A DNA stretch of 64,000 nucleotides from Aurelia coerulea (GCA_039566865.1 CM076958.1:9090501-9154500); one strand, 5' to 3'; shown: positions 1-10,983, counted from the first letter of the stretch. Made by a program: numbers and translations. Notes: a model not told the origin generated them from the letters alone.

Positions 1-77
1 AAGGGTGTGTCACCATCGACGAACAGAAATAGTAGAGAGGATAGCAATGCGTTTCAGGTTTCACAGCGCTCCTGTAT

Positions 78-166
78 CAGCCTGGTTCCCTGTGCGTCAA
101 CTTGACCGCGTTCGCGTGAGGATACTGGGCGCCAGGGAAGCGATTTGTTGACGCCTGGACAAAAAC
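78..166 (+). repeat. 89-bp dispersed repeat, copy 1
   Basis: This stretch starts CAGCCTGGTTCCCTGTGCG and ends GCCTGGACAAAAAC. It recurs in the same orientation at 53751-53839 with only about one difference (GACGCC against GATGCC). Homology stops sharply on both sides of each copy. It has weak internal inverted symmetry (GTGCGTCAAC near the start, GTTGACGC near the end), so it may be a short foldback or a transposon end. Nothing coding is supported around it: the open frame at 145-543 has no recognisable domain. Confidence 0.75.
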
Positions 167-984
167 CAGAAAAGTTTTTTCTCAAACTTCTCACTCCTTA
201 TTTGGAAAGCCAGTTGTGTGTGGTGTGGTTTTGTAGACTTTTCTTTTGGGAAACCTCCAAGGACTTGTCTTTTTATGTGAAGAACAAAACTCTTTCGCTC
301 ATTTCAGGACGTTCGATTAGTTTCCCTAGAGACGTTCTAGAATCCAAAGTCCACAGCAAGGCTTCGCTCGTTCTTTGGCATGGTTACGGCCCATGGTTAC
401 AGTTTTTGTCCAGACGTTATTTTGGACCGCTTCCGTGGAGCCCAGTCCCCCTAGTCGAAAATGACGTCAGGGAACCAGACTGCTCCTGTATCAAATGCCT
501 CTGCGGCGCCGATAAACCCGCCAAGTTCAACTGTATCGAATAACAGCCAGCCGGTGCCTCGCCCTCGTGCATCGCAAGAAACGCTGCTTTGAAAATGGTA
601 TGCCCAAAGCACACAAAGCAATGATTGTCTTCATGGGTGCAGCACACTGGAAAAATTCAAAGGTAGCTACGCATAGAAAATGATACCGATCTCAATGCAT
701 CATTTCATATGTTTCTACAAAAACAAAGCATTTACTTCCCATTCAGACGTCCCTGGGAAAATCTGCCTTCAGGGCTTCCCCTGTCGTGAAGTATTGCTAG
801 CTGCGTTTTACTATTGTTAGTTTTCTCAAAGAACTTGATTAAGAGTCGACTACTCCTTTGCGTCCGAGAGCCTAATTCTATAACCAGTGGTCTGACATTT
901 TCGGATGTAGATTTTGGCCTATCACTTAGGGGTTGAATGATTTCAGATTTAAACATTACGCAATATCATTTCAAATTCTGATTT

Positions 985-1246
985 AGCATATCGAATGGGC
1001 TATCGTTTTAGCATCTCGTTTTCTCATATCGTTTTGTCATATCGAAATGGCATATCGTATTGGCATATCGAAATGGCTTATCGTTTTCTCATCTCGTTTT
1101 GTCATATCGTTTTGTCATCTCGCTTTGTCATCTCGTTTTGTCATGTCGTTTTGTCATCTCCTTTTGTCATATCGAAATGGGATATCGTTTTGGCATATCG
1201 TGTTGGAATATCGAAATGGCATATCCTATTGGCATATCGAAATGCG
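985..1246. repeat. 13-bp minisatellite (TTTTGTCATATCG-like)
   Basis: About 20 degenerate copies of a 13-base unit, TTTTGTCATATCG, with variants AAATGGCATATCG and TATTGGCATATCG. Because 13 is not a multiple of 3, all three forward frames stay open and spell the same low-complexity peptide. Those apparent ORFs are by-products of the repeat. From 1250 to about 1830 I see only AT-rich unique sequence. Confidence 0.85.
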
Positions 1247-2559
1247 TTTTAGATGTTAAATCGCCTTTTACATTAGAAATTGTCTTGTCAAATTGCATGT
1301 TTGAATATCATTTTGTATGTTTGGATGTCAAAATGTCTTTCAGCATTCAACTTTTAATTTTGGCCTTAATCTCACTTCATATATTGTGGTTTGTGACTCG
1401 TCATGACGTAAAACTCTTTGTGTATCCATAAGTCCAACAATGGTAAATTCGTTCGCAGTACTAGATTCCTAATTCTGGTAATGCTGCATGGCCGCCAAAA
1501 TAACACATCCACACAGATTACGAAATCGACCCCGCATTTTTTTCAGCAGTATCAAATCACAATGGTCAAACTTTGCTGTTTTATTGAATGATACTGAGGT
1601 ATTCGAAAGTACGTCAAAAGCTTTTAGGCCTGTTTTCAATTTAGCTGTCTAGGATTCTGCAGAAAAGTGTCGCAGGAATTGGCTACCATTTTGCCTGGAT
1701 ACGAGGCGAAGACTTAGATTCTTCTTCATTAGCTGAAGAGAAAAGCAACAATTGGCAGCTGTTTACCTACTCCCATACATTCCTGGTGCAAGTGGAACCA
1801 TTCAAATCGTTCTACATGTAAACATGCAATTTTGTGCACACCAGCATATGAGTCAAATATTTCAATAGGGCACAGGGAAACCCGCAAATCTTCCAATTTC
1901 ACGCTTATAAGCCAATGATATCGTCGTATTCCGATCACATGATTGAAAATAAGGCTTTCGAGATAAATTTTCGAGTACCTTCACGAAAATAGAAATGGAT
2001 ATTCGAGTAATAAAGATGCAGAGCTGGTTTTACCACGAATCGATTCGAGAGGCCTCACTCCACATTTGTTTTTCTGCATTTGGTTAAAATCTCGTCAGGG
2101 ATCGGCGTTACATCGAATTTCATTCCTTCGAAAATTGGCCTATGTTCAAGAATTCTTCAGAAACGCTACAAATAAGATATAGCTTTCAAAATTTCACATG
2201 TTACGTGAATTATGTCCAGGAATAACATGAAAATGTTTGTTTGTTTGATTTTCGAAAATCCTAGACGAATTAAAGCTATTTGCTGCGAAGAAAGCTCATG
2301 GGCCTACCTTCACCCCCAACAAAATATCAGTAATCGGCATTAAATCACTCTTTTCGCAATAATAACCAGCGGATACATTAACGAATAACTTCACCACAAA
2401 TCCAATTTCTTTTTCCACCATTTTATCATCGATAATTTCGATAAAATGTGACAAGACTTTACAGCCTCTGCAGCAAACCGTCCAACTACCGTCGATTCAA
2501 AGTTTTCTTGTTGCAAACACCAGGAAAGCTTGCATAAAACAAAAGTTTGTGCAAGGCTC

Positions 2560-2783
2560 AGGTCTCCCATATGACACAGCAAATTGTTACCTTTGATAAT
2601 AGATTGTACACCTTTGAGAATAGATTGCAGGGGAAATTTCTTCACACAATTTATGTACTTTTCCGATGTGACAAAGAAATTTGCAATCTTTGAGAAATGT
2701 TTTAATTTCTCTTTATTTTGCAACGATAGGAGTGTGCAATCTATTCTCAAAGGTGTCATTTTGCCGTGTCATATGGGAGACCT
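2560..2783. mobile_element. MITE-2, 224 bp, inside the left arm only
   Basis: The ends are inverted copies of AGGTCTCCCATATGACAC, followed on both sides by a match into CCTTTGA(G/T)AATAGATTG. That gives a TIR of roughly 47 bp on a 224-bp element with no coding capacity. The matching place in the right arm (near 4958-4975) lacks it, so it arrived after the arms were duplicated. It directly abuts the neighbouring MITE at 2784. Confidence 0.8.
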
Positions 2784-3050
2784 ACAATGCCTGCCAAAAG
2801 TCCTTGGAACACTTAGGCCATTTCTTGACAATCCGCAGTTCTGACCATAGCGATCAGGCTTAAACACCCCCTCACCCCCAAAACAATGTTGATTTGCAAG
2901 GTTATTGTCCTAGCATTCCATCAGAGTCGCGAATCGTCCTGCCATCCCCATTTTGTCATCACAGAACAACATTGTTCTGAGGGGGAGAGGGGGAAATCGC
3001 AAAAAATGCAAAAATGGCAAAGGTGTTCCAAGACTTTTGGCAGGCATTGT
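2784..3050 (+). mobile_element. MITE-1 copy 1 (267 bp)
   Basis: TIR begins ACAATGCCTGCCAAAAGTC and the right end is its inverted copy, ending GGCAGGCATTGT; about 28-35 bp match. The 152-residue open frame starting at 2886 is mostly this element and is not a gene. It is almost identical to copy 2 at 4690-4957 (about two differences, CGTCCTGCC against CGTCATGCC and one A in a run). A third, diverged copy lies at 40052-40660. Confidence 0.9.
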
Positions 3051-3178
3051 CTGAATTTTATTTCGATAATGGCGTCGTACAGGAAAACAAACTTCACGCA
3101 CCTTGGGGTTTTCGATGGTCCTGATTTCATTTTTGACCATCAAAAAGCCATATTTTATGTTGATGACGTCATAATTGG

Positions 3179-4560
3179 CAATGAAACCTATTGTAAGCGA
3201 CTAATTGGCACTGCCGCACAACTGATTTTGGGGTCGCACAAGCACAACGAAAAACGCAAGAAACTCGTCGCAGAAATGGAAAATAAATGTTTGTCGGGAA
3301 CTTTTCACAATGCTAAATGTTGTGAGTTAAGTACACCTATATAAACTATACATAAGTGGCGCAAGTTAGCATGCCAAACCAGGCTCAGTCTTCTGTATTG
3401 ACTGCTCCGCAGAGGAAAGACCGCCCCAGTTACACAAATGAAATCATATCAGTTTACAGTAACAGTCAACGAAAAGTTATTCCCATTTTCCCCCGTACTA
3501 CAGGAAGTAAGAACAGATATTTTGTGCCCAGTCGGTGTACATCATTGACGTACTTCGAATTCATCAAAACTTGCCCTGGCTACTTTCACGATAGAGGGGT
3601 AACTTCGAATAATTTCCACACTTTAACGATAAATGCAGAATGAAATTTGATATAGTCTAAATTCATCTTTTTAAAAAGTGTAAAGTGTTAGATTTTCTGC
3701 ACTTACTCCATAACAATTGGTCCAGTCAACCCGAAAGTACGGAAATCTGTTACCTCGGCCATGGTACACCTTTCTAGTAAGTTAGGGCCAGTTTGCCAGA
3801 CACTGTGGCATGTTTTTCGAGCGATTTCAAACTGTGAACTGTGAGTGTTTTCTGTCCATTTCAAACATTTTGAGGCAGAGAAGCGCGTAGATTCTATCGC
3901 TATTGTTTTCACTTGGCAACGTAACGTCTCTTATTGTCTACCTGCATTGTTTCATGCGCTTAAATTGAAAGACATTGGAAACGACTATCTGAACATATAA
4001 ATCGCAGCAAATTCGCAAATTGCTATATTGTTGTTGACAATGGCCTGCAACTGAACACAAAGGGTAATGGATAACCCCTTGCAATTTCGATGCTCGACTT
4101 GATTTCAATCAATTTCGATCGCCTGACTTGCTCCGAAGGACAACACCGAAGGATACATCTGAGGGCATATCTCGCCATATGACTGTGATCTGTGTCTGTC
4201 GGCAATTTTGAGTTTTGCCATTGCAGGTAAATGTGCCAATAACAATTCCTAGCTGTACTAGAGTATTTTACAATGCCCATAACCACTAGCGCTTGCAGAG
4301 GTGCAAATGATTCGATGGAAGTAACGCCAGGAGCAGAAAAAGGAAGCATGAAAAGTGGCAGCCTCGTTTCCATGTAGGATAAATTCACTTACTCTTTGGC
4401 CATGAAAAGATGTAAAATTCGGGTTTCTTATTGCAGATCGATCGGTAAACTAATAACCTATCATTATCATCCTATTCAAGTGTAAATAGCTGGATACACT
4501 GACTATTTGGTGGAATTCTGAGTGTGGTATCACAGTAAAATCCATGAAAATCTATACAAT
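3179..4560. other. Unique spacer of the large inverted repeat
   Basis: Two modest open frames lie here: 3356-3643 plus (95 residues) and 4023-4388 minus (121 residues). Neither shows a domain, transposase motif, convincing splice signals or repeats that I recognise. The spacer may be the remains of an element's body or captured host DNA. Confidence 0.4.
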
Positions 4561-4689
4561 GTTCAATTATGACGTCACATGTATGAAATATGAACTTTTA
4601 ATTATGACCAATGAAATCAGCACCACCGAAAACCCCTAGATGCTCGAAACGGTTTTCTTTTAAGTCACCGTAATCAAAATAAAATTCAG

Positions 4690-4957
4690 ACAATGCCTGC
4701 CAAAAGTCCTTGGAACACTTAGGCCATTTCTTGACAATCCGCAGTTCTGACCATAGCGATCAGGCTTAAACACCCCCTCACCCCCAAAACAATGTTGATT
4801 TGCAAGGTTATTGTCCTAGCATTCCATCAGAGTCGCGAATCGTCATGCCATCCCCATTTTGTCATCACAGAACAACATTGTTCTGAGGGGGAGAGGGGGA
4901 AATCGCAAAAAAATGCAAAAATGGCAAAGGTGTTCCAAGACTTTTGGCAGGCATTGT
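4690..4957 (+). mobile_element. MITE-1 copy 2 (268 bp)
   Basis: Same element and same orientation as copy 1. It sits at the homologous position of the opposite arm of the inverted repeat: the flank TTCAG before it is the reverse complement of CTGAA after copy 1. In an inverted arm an ancestral insertion should point the other way, so the element body is flipped relative to its arm. Confidence 0.9.
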
Positions 4958-5699
4958 AAGTCTTGCAAAACCTTTTGTTTTATGACAGTCTTGCAAGACT
5001 TCCAACGTGTTTGCAACAAGAAAACTTTGAACCGACGGTAGTTGGACGGTTTGCTGCAGAGGCTATAAAGTCTTGTCACATTTTATCGAAATTATTGATG
5101 ATAAAATGGTGGAAAGAAATTGGATTTGTGGTGAAGTTATTCGTTAATGTATCCGCTGGTTATTATTGCAAAAAAAGAGTGATTTAATGCCGATTACTGG
5201 GATTTTGCTGCGGGTGAAGGTAGGCCCATTAGCTTTCTTCGCAGCAAATAGCTTTAATTCGTCTAGGATTTTCGAAAATCAAACAAACAAATATTTTCAT
5301 GTTATTCCTGGACATAATTCACGTAACATGTGAAATTTTGAAAGCTATATCTTATTTGTAGCGTTCCTGAAGAATTCTTGAACACAGGCCAATTTTCGAA
5401 GGAATGAAATTCGATGTAACGCCGATCCCTGACGAGATTTTAACCAAATGCAGAAAAACAAATGTAGAGTGAGGCCTCTCGAATCGATTCGTGGTAAAAC
5501 CAGCTCTGTATCTTTATTACTCGAATATCCATTTTTATCTTCGTGAAGGTACTCGAAACTTTATTTCGAAAGCCTTATTTTCAATCATGTGATCGGAATA
5601 CGACGATATCATTGGCTTATAAGCGTGAAATTGGAAGATTTGCGGGTTTCCCTGTGCCCTATTGAAATATCTGACTCATATGCTGTGCACACCACAAAT

Positions 5700-6740
5700 G
5701 GAACAAGAAACCCCCGAAGAAACCCACGTTACTGGGTGCCGCAAGTGATTAACTTTCTAAATGTATTGCTCACGTGCCTCTTAAGTGGCCGCAGCCAATG
5801 ATCGACATGACTCACTTGCATATCGGTGGAACGGTCTTTGCCTAGCAATGCAACAGCCAGCACCGTTTGAAAAGATTTTCAGAAAATGAATTCATTAAAA
5901 GTAAGTAGCATGGTTTGCAAAAAAGAAGTATTCTATAATGTCCAGATAAATAGCGTTTTGTAGTTTCATCATAAAATTTTATGCTTTCTCTGCTATGCTT
6001 GACTTAAAAAATCTCCCTACACAACTCTCTCAAAAATCTATTGGGGAAAGCATTTAGCTTGCAATTTAGAGACAATCCATGACGATATTTGCTTTAAAAT
6101 GCAAATCTCCCCAGGGGCTTCGACCCTGGAGCCCAATGAGCCCATGAGACAAAAAATTTTTCGCTTTGCTCACAAATTTTTGTTTAACTAGTACCATCTT
6201 ATTTTTCGTGCCAGCCGCCACTGCTCGCATTGCACTATCAGCGGTGCTTGTGAGTTCAGACATTTTGGTGCTAGTGAGAATGTCAAAACTCCCTTACGAA
6301 TAATTGCCTATTTTTACGTTTGCTGAAATGTACAACGAGGAGTCATAAATTTTTCCTTTTCAGCAATGCTTTCGCACGTGTAAGGTTTCATACTTTCTCA
6401 GCGTCTGGTAAGTTAAGTAGTACAGCTTCACTTTGAAATATGCTATCTAAACTTATAGAGAAATTCATCTATAATCCATAGGGTGAGCAAAATATGGAAT
6501 CAGTTGATCCATTACAATACAAACAATCCATTGAAAAATTTGAGAAGGAAGATCATTCCCTTTTTGGCTCTCACCACATTGCAAGGCTACCCAATAGCTG
6601 CACCTAATATGGGCAAAGAACGTTGCCTCTACTTTTGACAGAGCAAATGCGAGATATGGATGTTGAAATTGAGACGATTCAGTCAATCACGGTTGGGGTG
6701 AAATGGAAGTAATTTTCGCTACCTTGAAGGCATCACACAC
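5700..6740. other. No supported feature
   Basis: AT-rich sequence without recognisable repeats or genes. A 65-residue minus frame (6066-6263) begins with an alanine-rich, helix-like N-terminus but has no recognised domain or splice support. The region presumably lies within or beyond the 3' part of the RhoGAP gene, whose last coding exon I could not identify. Confidence 0.35.
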
Positions 6741-6862
6741 CTGATGGTTGATTTCAACAAAGACAATGAAGCTGCGCAAAGATGACAAAGAGGATATTGA
6801 AATCGACGAGGAAAGGATTTTGCAGAACACGTTGATGACGAATCTTTTAATTGATCTCGCAA
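6741..6862 (-). CDS. Candidate further exon of the RhoGAP gene
   Basis: On the minus strand a TATGCAG acceptor precedes a 122-bp segment open in two frames, followed by a GTGTGTG donor. One frame is rich in Ser, Lys and Arg like the disordered ARHGAP11A tail, but that frame does not match the phase left by the exon at 7538-7665. The phase-compatible frame reads as hydrophobic, low-quality sequence. An unseen small exon in between would reconcile this. Only RNA evidence could decide. Confidence 0.22.
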
Positions 6863-6869
6863 CTGCATA

Positions 6870-6965
6870 AATGAGTTGGAAGTTAGTTCAGTTCTTCCTT
6901 CTCACATGGAAGGTAAAAAAATTAGTTCAGTTCAGTTTTTCCTTCCCACATGGAAGGTAAAAAAT
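6870..6965 (+). repeat. Short tandem duplication, about 45-bp unit
   Basis: Two near-identical units containing TTAGTTCAGTTC, then TTCCTTC, then CACATGGAAGGTAAAAAA lie next to each other. No function is evident. Confidence 0.6.
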
Positions 6966-7010
6966 CTAAGACCCCAGCGGAGAATCAATATTTACCATGA
7001 CTCAATGCCT

Positions 7011-7065
7011 TTAATATACTAAACGTTTCGGGCTTAACCCTTTATCAGTAGTAACGAGAAAAAGT
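7011..7065 (-). ncRNA. Degenerate hammerhead-ribozyme motif, Penelope-like remnant
   Basis: Read on the minus strand, the core is CTGATAA, then a stem II of GGG / CCC closed by a TTAA loop, then GAAACG. This is the spacing of a hammerhead core (CUGAUGA, stem II, GAAA), with one change in the first box (G to A) that should impair cleavage. Such motifs mark the terminal repeats of Penelope-like elements. I found no GIY-YIG or RT frame beside it, so this is a truncated relic. Confidence 0.4.
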
Positions 7066-7537
7066 TACGCTAGAAAGTAAGGAGCGAATGATGTATAGTT
7101 TATACGTGTAATGTTGCGTGTGTGTTGGACATGACAGTCAAGAGAGGAAACATCAAGAGTGATTACTGTAGGGGTACAGTAACCTTAAGATTATCTAAAA
7201 TCAATCTCAAAATAGAAGTCAGCAGAGATTTGTGACAACGCAAAACTACTGATGCAAAAGACTATAATTAGTTGTAACTCGCGGGCATTTTTACCTGATA
7301 TCCAATATAAGACAGGGGGAGAAAGATTTATGCGCAAAAAAAGCGTAGACCAATGATTTGTAAGTAGTTTTAGCAACGTGCCGTGACCCAACACCGATAA
7401 TATAGTTAATCTTGGAAATACCATGCTTTTGCATTCCCTTATGGTGCAGTGAAGAATCAAAGGTATCAAAGACAGACGAGCACACGAGCAAACGAAGATT
7501 CAGATAGAAGAGTCGAAATGATCCAGAAAATACATAC

Positions 7538-7665
7538 CATCTTCTTGGGATCTCATGATAGGAATTAGGGATGCTTTGTTGGCAAATAAATATTGGTTCG
7601 GCATTGAAATCAGTGTCGGGTTTGAAATGCTTTGACAAGACTCTGCTCTTCTGGACAACTTTGGG
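7538..7665 (-). CDS. ARHGAP11A: ARHGAP11A-like RhoGAP gene, tail exon
   Basis: On the minus strand the acceptor is TCTTGTTAG and the donor is GATG|GTATGT. The exon is 128 bp. Its first base completes a codon begun by the AG left at the end of the exon at 8442-8559, and the frame then stays open throughout (begins SPKLSRRAESCQS). It is Ser, Asn and Pro rich and has no fold signature, as expected for the disordered C-terminal region of ARHGAP11A-type proteins. Assignment rests on phase compatibility with three upstream exons rather than on sequence conservation. Confidence 0.6.
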
Positions 7666-7699
7666 CTAACAAGAATAAGTTTGAACATTATGGTATTTT

Positions 7700-8400
7700 T
7701 CGCCAAAATATGAATGAAACAATAAGAGAATACCATTCTTATACATAGAAGCATAAAGAGCTCTTCTTTTATTTGATCATCTGAAGATTCTCTGAATAAC
7801 TGCCGTAATTGCAAGAAAATCGGTGATGCTGTTCGTGAAATGGTTGACTACTTGTCCATCAAATACAGAATTGTTTTACTTAATCAATGACGAAATATTT
7901 ACTGGATGATTAGTCTTGTCGGACGGTTAGGACACACTGAAGCAAGTTGCACTTCTTGACTACTTACAATATGTATAGGATCTAACTGATTCCTCATGAC
8001 TTATAACTTCCGACGGCCAAGTGATCAGCCGAATGATAAACACTCCCCCCCCCTGCCCAGGGTACAAAACATTTTGTTCAATTTATTTTCGGAACCTTAG
8101 AAGAAATTAAAAAACCTGCCAGCCAATTGGAATGGTCTAGAAATAATATAATAAGGAAGTTTTTCTGAAATTTCAGTGGAATTGTAGGTAGATATATAAA
8201 GATGATCTGTGAGATTTTAACACGATAGAAGATGAACAAGATTGAGATTAAATGAAAACATTTGCATAAGATCCTAAGAACATATCACATGTCTCAAAAT
8301 CTGAAAACAAATGTTCAATGTTAGCTGAAAACCAGAGATGCATCAATAACCTAGTGCTGCGAATCTTACCCGCCTTATTTTCTCACCATGTGTAGCATGG
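7700..8400. other. Intronic sequence, no other feature seen
   Basis: Between two RhoGAP exons. AT-rich with short poly-C tracts (around 8044). No repeat family or frame was recognised. Confidence 0.5.
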
Positions 8401-8441
8401 AAAATAATTGAGTTGAAAACGATGGAGCAGCTCTTTCTTAC

Positions 8442-8559
8442 CTCTTATTGCGGCCAGGTGTCTGTGCGTATATCCTTTGTACCCCTGCCCTTCGCTTTAA
8501 TGCTCTCATGCCGGGTTTCGGATATGGGCTATTAACATTATCTGTTGAGCCAGGAAGTC
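8442..8559 (-). CDS. ARHGAP11A: ARHGAP11A-like RhoGAP gene, tail exon
   Basis: On the minus strand the acceptor is GGTTTTTAG and the donor is AAGAG|GTAAGA, a near-consensus 5' splice site. The 118-bp exon continues the phase from 9488-9673 exactly (one base carried in, two carried out). The peptide contains basic blocks such as ALKRRAGVQRIYAQTPGR. This resembles the Lys/Arg and TP-rich tail that follows the RhoGAP domain in ARHGAP11A proteins, which are nuclear and cytokinesis-linked regulators of RhoA in vertebrates. Function here is inferred from the family. Confidence 0.7.
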
Positions 8560-8754
8560 CTAAAAACCAGAATGTAGATAAAATTTATCATACATACAGC
8601 TTATAGAAATAAAAGGACTACCAGGATAGGGAAAAATGTATTAACAATTAATCAACCTATGAAAAAGAACCTAATCTTTCTGGCAGCCAACTACAACAAA
8701 ACAGTTGTCCTTTCAGCTGAGATAACCTAGGGTTAGGGTTAGTTGTTTTTTTTT

Positions 8755-8862
8755 CAGTGATTCATTTTAAGTAGGCTGGAAGGAGTACTAGCTATTTGAA
8801 GCTAATTCAAGCCCGCTGCGCATACCGCATCCGCCAGGCAGGGGACTCCTAGTTTAACGTCA
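8755..8862 (-). mobile_element. Truncated SINE copy
   Basis: ATTTTAAGTAGGCTGG followed by GCTATTTGAAGCTAATTC and the GCATCC..GGGGACTCCTAGTTTAACGTC block matches the 3' half of the SINE at 34795-35076 in the same orientation. It ends in a T run on the left and a C run on the right. The tRNA-like head is missing. It lies in a RhoGAP intron. Confidence 0.75.
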
Positions 8863-9487
8863 ATTCCAAAAACGTCCCCCCCCCCTGGAACAATTCTGCT
8901 CTGAAGAGTATTCCCTTTGAATTGCTGTTGATGTAGAGTCATTTTCATCGCAAGATTTGGACCGTTTTCTGTATTCCTTGCTTGAAAACCACAAAATCAA
9001 ACATTTAGGTAAAAAAGTAAAATCTTAGCCTTCCCGTGGCTTTTGATCACTATAAACATAAGCTACAAGTCATTTTCCAATTAAGTTTTACTTTACTTAT
9101 CCAGTAAAATTTTGAAATGAACAACCAACATTTAATCAAAGAATCGTTCAAACGACAGCTGCGGTGCATCAGTCGAAATTATGACAAGACCATTTATCAA
9201 TATACTTATTCAAAGACCTAAAGTTCATAGAAGTTATGAACTTCTTGTGCATCTTTTGTGGGATAGAAAAGATTTGGCGTAAATCAATTGCAAAATGAGA
9301 AACAAAACCAAATGTATAAAAGAACATTCTAATTGTGCTGCTTCCCCTTTGCCTCAAGAGCAATAGCGCTTGAAATTCGAATTTGTTTGAATTTGAACAT
9401 AAATTTTCCGCAAGCCAATCAAAACGCATGAGATTTTCTGCTAAATAAAAAGTAGTCTTAAATACCGCTTGAAGTCCAGAAACACAC

Positions 9488-9673
9488 CTGGCCGAATATC
9501 ATATACACTTGATGCTCTTTTCTCGAGTAATTGATCAACCTCTATTGCTTTATCGCTCTTTGTTCTTCGATGCCTGGATTGTCTTGTTACCACCGTTTCA
9601 TCCTCGACACCAGATGTGCAGCCAGGACCATTATTGCCTCCTTTAATCTTGCGACTGATGCCATTAACAAAAC
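9488..9673 (-). CDS. ARHGAP11A: ARHGAP11A-like RhoGAP gene, exon after the GAP domain
   Basis: On the minus strand the acceptor is GCTTTTTAG and the donor is GGCCAG|GTGTGT. The 186-bp exon takes two bases to finish the Gly codon begun at the end of the RhoGAP exon, giving the joined peptide SISGFVNGISRKIKGG. Vertebrate ARHGAP11A has a very similar basic-then-SVGDFVSGAL segment just after its GAP domain, so this is a family-specific match and not merely a RhoGAP match. The rest is charged and Ser-rich, including RQSRHRRTKSDKA. Confidence 0.8.
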
Positions 9674-9839
9674 CTAAAAAGCAAATTTAGGAGCATCTTA
9701 AAGGCATCACGTTAGCAATAATAGAAATAGAGGCATTGGATTACTTTCAAGATAGACCTAGTGACTCGCTAGCAACATCAAATACAAACCTCTTTCGTAA
9801 GAATTTGGAAATAAAAGCATTCCTCCAGCAGAGGTACCT

Positions 9840-10460
9840 TCAGCTTGAAGTATTGTCTTGGCCCTCTTCTTTTCCTCAGCTACATCAATTATCTCCCACA
9901 AGCTGTCCAAGCTACCACTCTGTCCATTTATGCTGATGATACCAGTCTGTGTCATCAGTCCGGTGATATGACTCAGTTGAAAGAGGCGATTAACAGTGAT
10001 CTTAAGCAACTGACTAATTGGCTACAAGGCAGCCACTTTCCTTTAATGTTGCAAAAACTCATTCCATGCTCATGTCTAGCAAGCAGAAACATAACATTCT
10101 CAAAGGTCAAAATGAGGTCATGGAATCATGAAAAAGAGCAGCTTTGATACCCCCAAGCAGACCTACTATTGAAGGGCTGGGTTGGAAGACCATTGAAGAA
10201 CTCATTGGTAATGAGTCTAAGATTATTGTTTTCAAATCTCTCAATGAGTCGGCTCCACAATAACTGTGTAACCTCTTCACCAAAAATTCACAATGCTCCT
10301 CCCGTAACCTACGTAATACAGAGACTGACTTGGGGTTACCAAAGAAAAAATCAGCTGCAGAACTGTTTTCTTTCCAGGGAGCTAAGCTGTGGAATAGCCG
10401 TCCATCTTAGGCTGCAAGCAGCCTCAAGACACCTCCGGCAAAGTTTACCTTTGGAAAAGT
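9840..10460 (+). pseudogene. L2-like LINE-E fragment (RT and C-terminus, internally deleted)
   Basis: The translation contains the RT block GPLLFLSYINYLPQAV and the catalytic box YADDTSLC, then EAINSDLKQLTNWLQG. It then jumps to the C-terminal region (TIEGLGWKTIEELI, NESKIIVFKSLNESAPQ, AKLWNSRPS) in another frame with in-frame stops. The same blocks occur in order in the copy at 45967-47480. The middle of the C-terminal domain is deleted. The copy sits in a RhoGAP intron on the opposite strand to the gene and is dead. Confidence 0.85.
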
Positions 10461-10983
10461 ACCGGATGTCTCAGAAAAAAGTACCCCCTTATGACTAGAA
10501 ATAGGAACAAAATGATAAGATGTCATTACTCCCCGAGTTCACAGCTAAATATATCAACCTTCAACTTAGATGCACATACCTTGAAATTAAAAATCGTACA
10601 CCAAACACCGGAGATACAAGTTTGCAAAGTCAAATTTACAGTGCACCCAAAAATAGAGGTTTTCGCCCAAAAACAGAGGTTTTGAAAAAAGGGCCTAGCC
10701 ATGATTTGTATCATGGAAATTTTCCAAAGCACCTGTAATTTTTAACTTTCAGTTTTTTTTTGGCTTTTGAAAAGAATAAACGACGCACGGGCATCTCCCT
10801 GATTAAACAATTATGATATTATAATAAAAATGTGGTAAGAATGATGAAGTCGTGCCATATCTCCAAAATAAGCGTGCATCTGTTCCTTTTCCTTGTCTTT
10901 GATACAAGGCTTCTAGAGTTTCTTATTAGAGGTTTCTTAAGAAAAATGATTGTAACATCAAAAAATAATTATTGCTGTCTCAC

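Larger units (their letters stand above)
1835..5692. repeat. 3.9-kb imperfect inverted repeat (large foldback structure)
   Basis: The left arm (about 1835-3178) is matched in reverse complement by the right arm (about 4565-5692). Anchor pairs: CAGCATATGAGTCA at 1843 with TGACTCATATGCTG at 5672; the stretch around 1870-1940 with 5580-5660; 2390-2520 with 5015-5130; and 3050-3178 with 4565-4690. The central spacer is about 1.4 kb. Each arm holds one copy of the same MITE at the same site. The left arm alone also has a second MITE. Arm similarity is clear but imperfect, so the duplication is not recent. No transposase was recognised in the spacer. Confidence 0.85.

Noticed and set aside
985..1246. 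CRISPR-like regular repeats
   Set aside because: The unit is a contiguous 13-bp tandem without unique spacers, in a eukaryotic genome.
995..1431. Overlapping ORFs of 70-123 residues
   Set aside because: By-products of a stop-free 13-bp tandem repeat; no start context, domain or splice support.
2886..3344. 152-residue gene
   Set aside because: Two thirds of it is MITE-1, and the matching frame in copy 2 is broken.
8728..8743. Telomere-like GGGTTAGGGTTAG
   Set aside because: Little more than two units; expected by chance in this much sequence and not at a chromosome end.
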